Assembly (NCBI GenBank): GCA_032358255.1
Contig: JAULBX010026319.1
Coordinates: 1-49,595, forward strand
Length of the DNA: 49,595 nucleotides
From: Heterotrichella gracilis
Taxonomy: Eukaryota > Sar > Xanthophyceae > Tribonematales > Xanthonemataceae
Reading direction: 5' to 3'
The translations under genes and the position numbers were made by a program. This document shows positions 40,759-49,595 of this stretch, piece by piece. Position 1 is the stretch's first letter. Each line of letters starts with the position of its first letter. Under the pieces are notes generated by a model. The model saw only the letters and a program-made list of their open reading frames with translations. It had not been told where the DNA came from and ran no database searches.

Positions 40759-43700
40759 ATGTGTTTCAAGCGCACGCGTACATCTTTAAACCCCGCATTC
40801 ACTGCAGTTAGGCAAAGGGTCGATGCTGATGACACAACCCAAATTGCTGCACCGCAAAAACCCACACCCTCTCCATCGCAGGCACACGGCCATGAGCAGA
40901 TGGACAATAACAGCGGCACATATTTGTTCCCCATCCAGAATTTTGGCCCCAACAATCAATTTGCGACGTTCATATCACATGTCTTCTTGGCCAAAGCCCT
41001 CAACCGCACCCTCATTTTGCCCTTTTTTGTCAACCATTACAGGGCCGGGTAAGTGTGCGTTCACTGTGGAATGCAACCAATCCCATCCAATGATAACAAC
41101 CCCGGGCCGTGCACTTTGCAACCAAATTACCCTTTACCCGTCAAACTTGCAAATTAATCTTGGCAATGTTCTGCAACTATGGTATTGGAAGGTAAGTGCA
41201 ACCTGACGTCATATATGGTTAGGAACTTGTGCTAGGTGATATGGATTTCTGTAGAGTATTACCATGTGTAGATTGCACTGAGTTGGGTTGTGCCACAGAA
41301 AAGCTGATGGCCGATGGCATTTTGAGTTCGAAGAAACTTTTGACAGACAAGTGCTGCACCAGTATGTGCCCACCGTCACAGTAGCAGAGCTGAGGGAGAA
41401 GGGTAGGGCAGAAATTACAGGAACCCTAAACCCTAAACTCTAAATCCCAAACCCTAACACCGCAACGTTAAACATGTCATTAAATCATAGACGGACGGAG
41501 GACATTCGGGAAATAATTGGGCACAAAAAATAAGGGCACCATGTACATGGCAACTTCAAGGTAATCCCGTTCACTTTCTTGGTTGGTTAAACCTCTGACC
41601 CCTGAACCATGGCAAGGCATACCCAACTGTGCTACCCTTGCTGTATTTTATGAACGACCTAGTGTTCATGTGATCTTTGTGTGTCCCTCCTTGCAGTTAT
41701 GGCCAATAGAGGCTTTGACTTTAGAGTACTAAACATGTTTGGCCATACTAGCACAACTCGCCTTTTTGGAGCAAATGTAGCAGCTGCCGCTTTGTTGTTG
41801 AATCAATATTGCTTTATTTAACTAACTTATCAGATACACGTGTGGGCAGGCTGGCCGGCTACATTTGGAGTGGTTGTATACATGAAGGACATCAATTGGG
41901 GTGCTGAAAAACACCAAGAAAATCACTTTCGAGGCAAATATGGCTTCCACCTCAAAAATGCAACACACACGGTAAGTGCAAAGAAAAACATCTCAGCAAT
42001 TAGGCTGTGCAAGGCGTGGCAAAATTGAGGTTTTAAGTTTGTAACTAAAAGTGAGAGGAAGTACGGAAGAAATCATTGTTAACAGTGAGTCCTTCACAAA
42101 TCGTGGAAGGGTTGGCATTCGTGTACTTCGGCATGTTTTCACAAGGTCAATAACCCCTAACTTAATGGTTGCAAGAACATTCCTGTCGAGGTTGCAAAGG
42201 TAAAATACATACCAAATCAATCACCAGTGGCAACCTTGTGTCTTCAATGTCATTGCAGGCTTTGCCTATGGGCTTCTACCTAATATATCTATATATAAAT
42301 AAATAATTTGAATGTTGTCGCATGTGTGTATCGCATGTCTAGTATGTCATTGCCAAATATGTGCTATTAGTGTATTGTACATCGATTGACCAATATATTT
42401 TTGGTGCAAGCCCGTGATTGGGTTGCATTCCCCTAAACCAGCTTTGCTTGTGCACATTGCATCATCATGGATTAATGCCTACTGTGGTCGTTACAGAAAC
42501 TTGATGTAGACGGGGATGAGTGCTCACCAACCGTGTTGGACTCGCTGCATAACCTCACTGCCGGGCACCGCTATGTGGGGTTCCATAACGTAGATTTCAT
42601 CAATCATGTTTTCTCGTTTGCTTCGGTAAGTGTAGGAAGTGCTGATAACACAATAGGTCCTCTAGGATGTAGCTAATGTAGCAAGCTAGGCTAGATTATG
42701 CTGCCACTGTCATTGGTATTTGTGTTGGATAATAATAAAAATATGAAAGATTCCATTGCCTACCACTCCGCTGGCAGTGACTGAGTGGACAACTGCTGTA
42801 TGCGTAAATAGCCTGCATAGGCTTGCCATAATGGTGGCAATCATCTGGATGGGTACAATTAGTATATTTGATTTGCGCAGATGAAGGCGGTGGGGTATTG
42901 TGAAGGGGGCTAGTCGTTTTCCACTAAATAAAACCACAAAAGCTTCTGTGGTATGATGGCATAGATGGCACCGGCAGTGTGGTGCCTTGCAGTACTTGCG
43001 ATTGCCTAACTCCCAATTCCCTAAGCGAGATGGCATAATGGATTTCATGCTGATCCGTTTCATGATGTTGGCAGCCAAACGTCACCCAAGCCAATGAATG
43101 CCACCAAGGCTTTATTGAAGTTGTCAAACATATCGTGAAGGCACCAGCCATAAGGGAGGCGGCTAAGAACTTCACGAGGTTGATGTTTGAGTTCCCTGCG
43201 TTGCATGAACCGGATGGGGCGACAGGCAACGCAAGTCAAAGCAAATTACCTGAGGGCAGGTATATTGCCTTCCATGTTCGGCCTTTTGATGTGGACGACA
43301 GATGCATGAAAGATTGGGAGGGAGCAGCAGGTAATATTGTTTGCGTATCAATAGTTTTATTCCATGCATCCTTCTTCCTTTGTTTTCTATTCCACTCGTG
43401 TGTGCTCATGTTCTGCCATATAATCTCTTTGTTTCGATAAAGCATGCATCTATCTTGAAGACTGCTATTGCTGGGCGCTGACTAAGGCGTTGTCTAGTGG
43501 TGCAGTTACACTGCAACACTTTGCATGGGGTGCTCTAGGTGATCAGATTGTACATGCCTCACAGGCAACAACCTGACGTTCAGTGAAGAGGATTGCAGTC
43601 CACCCAATTTGCACAAGACGCTGGCAGCTACGTTGCAACAAGCTTTAGTAAACTACAACTTGAGCACTGTCTTTGGGGTGGCATCGCCAGGTATATGCGG

Positions 43701-45390
43701 TTATCAGTAAGCTGCAAAGCCATGTTCCAGTTGCTGATTTTGCAACTTGGGGTTCTTGTTTGGGCATGCATGCAGCTCTTGGTTTCTCCAAATAGAAATC
43801 ATAATGGAGGCTGTGTTCCCTATTTCTGCAAGTTAGTTAGTTAGTCACATGCATTCCAGCAAAACTGCCAGAGTAGCATTCAGTCTTGCACATGCGGCGC
43901 CTTGCAGCTCTATCCTGGCACTTTTTGAACCATCAATTGATCCCACACAACTTGAAATCCTGCTGGTCAGCCCATGTGGCCCTTGGCTTACATACCCTCT
44001 ATTTCTGCAAGTTTCTTAAGACATATTCGTTGTTGGGTTGTTTTTGCGCATTATATAAATGTATCAAGGACCACAAAGTACCACACCACCCTCACCATCG
44101 TATTTTTTACGTTTGATACATGTATTATAGCAATACTGAGCGGGGCGCATGCTTACTAGCATTGTGTCATTGCAGCCATTCGACCAACAATCATGATGCT
44201 CCTTGAGAGGCAAGTGGACATTCCTGCGGTCCACTGGCTTGACACACGCTTCCATTGGGGGACCCAGGTGGGTGGTGAAAGTCACACGGGTATTGATGCA
44301 ACATCAATGATGTTTGATAGTAGTCCTCTGGATCAAGAGGACATCGAGCACAAGTGAAGTAGGTGACGCATCAACCTGCTTTGCTGCATAATTCAGGGTC
44401 CAGTTAGTCAAATATTTCAACCTTTGGTTTGTTAGCAAATGCCCGCATACAGTCAGAGTAGCAGTTCACCATCCTGTGGGACCGAGCACTATAGGCACCC
44501 AAGCAGTAGAGTTAGTAGAATACAATGGGGTGGGCGTATTCATTTGGGTGCATTGATTAAAGTACATGGCCTGGGAGCAGCATCAAGCTTGGCAACCTCC
44601 GGAGGGAGCGTCGATTTTCTATTTTTTGAACAAATCCTTTATGTTAGAAATAACATAATATTATCTCTGGTTTGTAAGTCTTTTATTTTGCTGCTGCTCA
44701 GAAGTGTGGCTTATGAGGCTTCGCCAGATTAGCGCCCATTCTCATCTGCATAGTGGATGCTAGTGGATGTTTCCCTGTTTGTTTACTGTATGTACATCGC
44801 AAGTGAGGATGCCGCTAGTGATGCATTTAACCCTAGATAGGCTAAAGAAGTCACAACGTTTTGCTGCTGCTTTGGTTCATCAAGGAGGTGACAGCGTTGC
44901 CGGGTACAAGGTTAGCGCACCTACTTTCCCATTTCTTTAAAAATCACAATTCTCTATCAGAAGCTTTGAAAGCAACTTTGTGGAAGTTGTGGTTTCCCCC
45001 AATACCTTGCAGATTCAAGCCTGTAATTAGCAGCCCTTGTGGAGCATGAGGTTGGGCATATTACCAGTAGGGTTGTCCTCAACGAACAATATAAATTCAA
45101 TGTGAATTGTGTGAATAAAACCCTTTTTTGTGCTAGGTGTTTGACCTGCTCATTGCTGTTAAGGTGTGGGTGAAAGGCCCACATTTTCTATGGTTTTTGC
45201 ACAGGTGGCGTCTGGTCGCGAGCGCGGCAGCCTGTACCTGTCAAGCTTGGTAGAGCAGGAAATTGCGGTCCATGCCACTGTCTTCTTGGCATGTCCCCCC
45301 TCCAGCTTCACCTCATCCATCCTGCGAGAGCGCATGGCCCTCTATCCAGATCGCCCCAACCTGGTGTACCCCAAAATGGCAATGCCTTAG
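40759..45390 (+). CDS. O-fucosyltransferase-like protein, nine exons
   Basis: Exons 40759-41048, 41299-41402, 41697-41776, 41834-41971, 42497-42625, 43075-43330, 43565-43690, 44176-44267 and 45205-45390 join in phase to 466 aa. FPIQNFGPNNQFATFISHVF (about 57-76) followed by LAKALNRTLILPFFV is the start of the GDP-fucose binding fold. FEEIFD-like HFEFEETFDRQVLHQYV comes next. IAFHVRPFDVDD matches the H-x-R motif of the O-FucT family, and SLVEQEIAVHATVFLACPPS then SSFTSSILRERM is the usual C-terminal end. Such enzymes move fucose from GDP-fucose to proteins in ER or Golgi. The exon 3 donor (AAT/GTAGCA) is weak. The ATG lies 9 bases after a possible acceptor, so an upstream exon with a signal sequence may be missing. 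Introns are more AT-rich than in the other genes. Confidence 0.85.
43871..43922. repeat. Dispersed repeat shared with intron at 17331-17387
   Basis: AGTAGCATTCAGTCTTGCACA ends here with AGCTCTATCCTGGCA; the same two blocks occur at about 17336-17387, just left of hairpin C. The spacing is similar. Confidence 0.55.
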
Positions 45391-45696
45391 TAGTGCCTGA
45401 ATTGGCATGATATGGGAAATAGTGCGAATAAAGCAGGGATCAACTCTGGGATACTGTGGCAATCACAGCAATATATTTCTGGATGGAATTTCACAGGGCG
45501 CCAGGAATGATGACCTACCCAATCACCAAGCCTATGTATCAATGAGTACTGTACGTTAGTACTAAGTTTTTTCCAACTTCCAAAATTGTACTTTTCAAAG
45601 CCCGAGTCGGACAGGGCACACTAGCAGCTGGTATGACTCTAATGGCATAGACATATCAGATATATGGTTGTGCTTTCCAAAATTGTGAACCCTGCG

Positions 45697-45701
45697 TGTA
45701 A
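45697..45701 (+). terminator. Candidate TGTAA polyadenylation signal
   Basis: TGTAA 307 bases after the stop of the O-fucosyltransferase-like gene; another lies at 45952-45956. Confidence 0.4.
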
Positions 45702-46204
45702 CTATGGTTGCTCTGATTTTCATATTTTTTACTAGTCATTTATAGTATTTATAGTGAAACTCTATTTCTTGGGCTCGTTTATCATTGGTTCCATATTTAT
45801 CACGCTTATTATAGGTTACTTTGACTGGTGGATCAAGCGAAAAATGCTAAGCTCAGTATTTTGATGTACCCTGGTGGCTGTCACTGTTGTATTCTGCGCA
45901 CATTGCCTAAATAACTGGTTTGGGTAACTTGAAGGCAGCCCCACATGTCAGTGTAAGACCAATTGGCAAAGCTGCGCTAGTGGCCACGGGGATAGGCACC
46001 ATTCTGATACCACCATACTTCCACATTAGCTCGTATAATACAACATCAATGCCGCGGCCGCGGCCGCCGCGTGTACATACATGACAATGTTATATACTTG
46101 CTAAATACTAGCTAATATCACTTATATTGTGGGCATTATTTTTTTATACTGGCTGTTGGAATTTAATTTAATTGTGGATCCCAATGAATGCAACCATTTT
46201 AGCT

Positions 46205-47315
46205 GCAGACGACGGCGCCTCAAATGCCTGCAGAGCGCGAGATGAAGGCTCTATGCTCTTTGCTAAAATGATGGTATGAATGCCACCCGCTGGTTATAGC
46301 AATGGCACACTGCGCCCCACCACACTTGGTGCTAAAACCAAGCAGTACCATGGTCCACCTACGCAGGTATCCCATGGTCCATATGGTACCAAGGTCAATG
46401 GCCAGGACAACAGCCTGCCATGGGCGTGCCTGCCATTTATCAGCCTGACATTTCTGCTCCAAATATGGTGACCCCTGAGGACATTTGGATGTACGGAGTT
46501 GAGCACTGCCACTCAAGGAAATACGTGCGCACGCTGCCATTGCAAACCAGTATTACACACTAGAAACCTTTTGTGACCCTACAACCAACATTCTCGCTCT
46601 ACACTATGCATAGAAGCTGAAGTTGTAATGTCTGGCTTTAGCATTGCCGCAATGCAAGAATTGGTCCCCGCCAGGCATGCGCACAGGGACCGGGGATCCA
46701 CCCCCAGCGGGATCCCCAGCCAGCCTGTAGCAACAAGAATAATAAGATATTGTAGGTCCTGATTTTGTAAGGTCATACCCTAGGTAGGAATGGCGGGGGT
46801 CTGCACCCACTCAGCTGCCCGCCCCCATCCCAGGCCTCCCTCTCACCGAGGGCCTACCAGCCCAGCTTTGGAAACCTAAATTGCTTTTAGTTTTCCTTGA
46901 AGTGGTAAAAATAATTACATCTAGTAAGTTTGTTCAAATTAAAAAGCTTTACTAATGTACAAGCTAGTTCTAGCACACCAATACAGCTAGAAAACGTAGC
47001 GGCGGCAGTTCCCGCCCGCGCAAATCCCTCCCCCACTCCCCCACTCCCACACCCCCGTGCCCCCGCATGCGCCCCCCAGGAAAGGCGTGCAAGCCAAACA
47101 CTGGCCTTAATTTAAATAGATATCTGGACCCAGGGTTAAAACATAGTCAGCCCGCCCACATACTGCCCCAGCCCCTCCTGGTGCGCCACGCTGTCGTGCA
47201 GCTCGTCCTCGAATGCCTGCTCCCGCAGGCCCCACATGGCGTCCAGCAGGGTCTCCTGGTCCACCCTTTGATACCCCGGACCGCTGCAGTTGCTCATGAA
47301 AGGGTGATGGGATAG
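46205..47315. repeat. Segmental duplication, right copy
   Basis: Collinear partner of 37690-38775. It runs from the 3' flank of the GT77-like gene into its last exon, so this copy, attached to the intact gene, is the likely source. Confidence 0.8.
46915..46919 (-). terminator. Candidate TGTAA polyadenylation signal
   Basis: TGTAA on the minus strand, 217 bases after the GT77-like stop. Confidence 0.4.
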
Positions 47316-49358
47316 CCGCCTGCCAGCGTCCGGGTCTGACTCCTGCGGGGGGTTAGGTGAGTTCCCCGCCATGTACAGGGGCCGGTAGCTGCCGTTCCCC
47401 CACTCAACCAGCACCAGTTTGCCTTGCCGCATGGTGGCCTCCTTGATTTGGCGCCCGGGTTTGCACGCCGCGTGGTAGTACACCTGCACAGGGCGCGTAG
47501 GGTTATTAGGTCAGGGTTCTGGGTTCAGGGTTCAGGGTTCAAGGGTTAGGGCTCAGGATTGGGTGTCCTCCTTGGCTTGGGGCCCAGCAATGCACGCCGC
47601 GTGGTAGTATACCTGCACAGAGGGTGGGTTTAAGGTTTCAGGTTTAGGGGTGAGGGTGCAGTGAGGGAGGTTGGCCCATGTGGGGGTGAGCATGTGACCC
47701 CATGCGTCCACCGCCCATAGGAGTCATGGGCTGCGATCCTGAATTCTAAACCCTAAACCCCCTAAAACTCGACCCTACACTGACTTCATGACCACAACAG
47801 CACGCGATGCTTGGCAAAACATCGCCAAAGCAGGCGATCACCCCGCCGCGGATCCTCCCCCATGCACCGCCTCGACCCCTCGTCCCCATCTTGAACCACA
47901 GGCAATTAATCAAAGAACCCCAACCCCTAAAACCCAAACCCTTCACTCGTTCCCCACCTTGAACCACAGGCAGTGCTCCAAAAAGTGCGAGAGGTCGCCG
48001 CAGTGCAGGGTGAGCCACTGCGCACCCTAAACTCTAAACCCTAGACACGTCCCCCACCTTGAACCAGAGGCAGTGCTCCAGAAAGTGCGTGAGGTCCCCA
48101 CAGTGCAGGGTGAGCGACTGCGCGGGGTGGCGCACCACCGCCACTCGCCCAGTGCGCTGCACATACCGGCACTGCCGCGGTGTGTGGCACGCCTGCCACA
48201 CCGCGTGCTGGTCGCCGTTGTCCCCCTCCATGAGGTTGTTCCATATCCACTGGTCGAACATCTGGATGTTGGCGCCATCTCTGGTCATGTGCTCCTCAAT
48301 GTGGTCCAACCAGCTGCAAAAGAAGGGGGCATACACTCAGCAACGGTTACCCTCAGAGCGTGCACGGTGGAAAATGGTGTGTACCCAGTAGCCATTTGCG
48401 TGCCACCGCACTGGGAGTTGGAAACCCTAACAGGAACCCTAAGCATGTTGTTCCATATCCACTGGTCAAACATCTGGATGTCGGCGCCATCCTTGGTCAT
48501 GTGCTCCTCGATGTGGTTCAGCCAGCTGTAAAAGAAGGGGGCATCACATTTTTCTTAAGAGCTTTTTTTTTCCGAAAAGGATATACTAATTGGTATATTC
48601 TTTTCCAAAAACAAAAAAAAGGCTCAGACCGAATATGTATCAATATTTTATTTAAGATGTTTAGAATGTATGCATTCAGCCACGGCTAACCTCAGACCAT
48701 GCACGGGCCACATATGGTATACACAGTAGCCATGTGCATGGCACCAAAGGAGTTCCATCCATACATGCCGTTGCTGATTCAGCAACCAGTGCGTGTCTGA
48801 AACCCTAATAGGAACCCTAGGCGCCGTCCCTGGTCATGTGCTCCTCAATGTGGTACGGCCAGCTGCCAAGGGGGGGGAATAACATGGTGACGCAAAAAAT
48901 GGTGATGTAAAATGACAATTAAATCCACAAACTCCTGACAGTATTGTTTTCCATTTCTAGCACGAGCATATATTATTCCATATTTACGCAAAATTAATCC
49001 GACAAATTAATCGGATTAACTTAACCCGAGCCTACGGTGTGCACGCGGGGAGAACATGATTTGTGCATGGCACTGCCTAGGGCCTAGCTATAGCCCATGT
49101 CCCCTACACAACCACCCTGCCCCGCCATGGCTTGCCAAGTGCACCGCACCGCACCTCTGGAATGCGACCAGTGTCCTGTTGTTGTTGCGTACGTAGCTCA
49201 CCCCCGTGTTCACCCCAGGCCCCTCAACCATGAAGGTGGCATCTGCATCAAATTTGTGTGTGAAGAAAGTGAATGACGCCAGGGGGTCCCGGAACAGCAC
49301 CACGTCTGTGTCGCACCACAGCAGGGTGTATCCCAGGCGGAGCAGCTCAATCATCACC
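47136..49358 (-). CDS. GT77-like (Nucleotid_trans) glycosyltransferase, 3' part
   Basis: Three exons are visible on the minus strand: 49358-49155, 48313-48058 and 47483-47136, joined in phases 2 and 0, ending in TAA. The 5' exons lie beyond the right edge. Exon 1 of these reads ELLRLGYTLLWCDTDVVLFR then DPLASF, the DxD motif and its surroundings typical of the nucleotide-diphospho-sugar transferase domain of RRA/RGXT-type enzymes. GVNTGVSYVRNN and NIQMFDQWIWNN follow in the family order. VYYHAACKPGRQIKEATMRQ opens the last exon. Relatives add arabinose or xylose to cell-wall glycoproteins or pectin in the Golgi; the donor here is not determined. The C-terminal 60 residues are duplicated at 38560-38760. 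Fragments of the last two exons lie in the introns. Confidence 0.85.
47575..47625 (-). pseudogene. Copy of GT77-like last exon start with acceptor
   Basis: TGGGGCCCAGCAATGCACGC then CGCGTGGTAGTATACCTGCA and CAG repeat 47448-47490 (start of the last exon and acceptor) about 130 bases upstream in the intron. Confidence 0.85.
47872..48022 (-). pseudogene. Two copies of GT77-like exon end with donor
   Basis: CCCACCTTGAACCACAGGCA, GTGCTCCA and AAGTGCGAGAGGTCGCCGCA with GTGCAGGGTGAGC (47954-48015) repeat 48053-48115. A shorter echo, CCCATCTTGAACCACAGGCA, stands at about 47884-47903. Both hold the 3' end of the exon plus donor and lie 3' of it. Confidence 0.88.
48430..48537 (-). pseudogene. Proximal copy of GT77-like exon start with acceptor
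   Basis: GTTGTTCCATATCCACTGGT, CATCTGGATGT, GCGCCATC and GTCATGTGCTCCTC with the acceptor flank AAAAGAAGGGGGCAT repeat 48234-48332 with about ten changes. It remains open and would encode nearly the same residues. Confidence 0.9.
48812..48868 (-). pseudogene. Distal copy of GT77-like exon start with acceptor
   Basis: GCGCCGTCCCTGGTCATGTG then CTCCTCAATGTGGTACGGCC and AGCTGCC is a third, shorter version of the same segment, further 5' in the intron. Confidence 0.82.
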
Positions 49359-49469
49359 CTGGAGGAGGGGTGTGACGGTATTTTATTTATTATTTTTTAA
49401 ATAGTGAAAATCAGGTTTGTTTTTGGTTTTGTTTTTGTGGAGATCAGGGTTTTTTATTTTATTTTTTTA

Positions 49470-49595
49470 TAATATTGTGAGACGATCGGGCAACGTCATG
49501 TTGAAGATGAACACCATGTCATTTTTGAATGTCCACTATACCACGATGTTAGAGAAACATTTCAGAGCTGCTATAATGGCATTTCAAGAAACCTG
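49470..49595 (+). mobile_element. LINE-type C-terminal fragment
   Basis: The plus strand reads HVEDEHHVIFECPLYHDVRE then TFQSCYNGISRNL up to the window edge. E-x-E-x-H-x-x-x-x-C-P-x-Y-x-x-x-R is the zinc-binding tail found at the C terminus of many LINE reverse transcriptases. It lies in the intron upstream of the GT77-like exon, on the opposite strand. Confidence 0.7.

Larger units (their letters stand above)
45391..47135. other. Convergent intergenic region
   Basis: Between the 3' ends of the O-fucosyltransferase-like (+) and GT77-like (-) genes. A GC palindrome (GCGGCCGCGGCCGC) lies at about 46054-46067. The right part is the second copy of the segmental duplication. No gene seen. Confidence 0.5.

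Overview
The window looks like nuclear DNA of a green alga, most likely a chlorophyte of the Chlamydomonadales. It has intron-rich genes with short phase-conserved exons, G-rich GTGGGT/GTAAGT donors, TGTAA motifs downstream of stops (the polyadenylation signal of these algae), CCCTAAA/TTTAGGG telomere-like motifs scattered through introns, and many GCATGC-rich simple repeats. The species assignment is inference; nothing in the window names it.

I could rebuild nine protein-coding genes, seven of them exon by exon with matching splice phases. From left to right: a 5'-truncated kinase-like gene (+, 317-2195); an extended short-chain reductase of the DFR/cinnamoyl-CoA-reductase type (+, 3731-7450, 326 aa); a PQ-loop membrane transporter (-, 12573-9177, 385 aa); an unrecognised protein with two ubiquitin-like-looking segments around a membrane helix (+, 13307-18881, 372 aa); a GT2-like glycosyltransferase (-, 25945-21864, about 350 aa); a plastid-targeted RUS/DUF647 protein (-, 34057-28407, 514 aa); an F-box/leucine-rich protein in one main exon (+, 35458-36945); an O-fucosyltransferase-like protein (+, 40759-45390, 466 aa); and the 3' part of a GT77/Nucleotid_trans glycosyltransferase (-, 49358-47136). 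Three of the nine are nucleotide-sugar-dependent glycosyltransferases. Otherwise I see no shared pathway; this is a normal eukaryotic gene row, not an operon.

The strongest unexplained signal is architectural. In six of the genes, introns carry decayed local copies of the neighbouring exon, usually including the splice junction. Copies downstream of an exon mostly hold its 3' end plus the donor; copies upstream mostly hold the acceptor plus its 5' end. I count more than twenty such exon echoes, from faint to nearly identical, and one (6421-6477) is still an in-frame cassette with AG and GT borders. This looks like continuing intron growth by tandem duplication across splice junctions. The O-fucosyltransferase gene, with more AT-rich introns, shows none that I can see.

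Between genes lie long foldback (hairpin) elements, a small inverted-repeat MITE family with CAGGGGTATAC-like ends, a divergent 1.1-kb segmental duplication (37690-38775 and 46205-47315), fragments of LINE-type retrotransposons at both window ends and at 38956-39213, and several tandem repeats.
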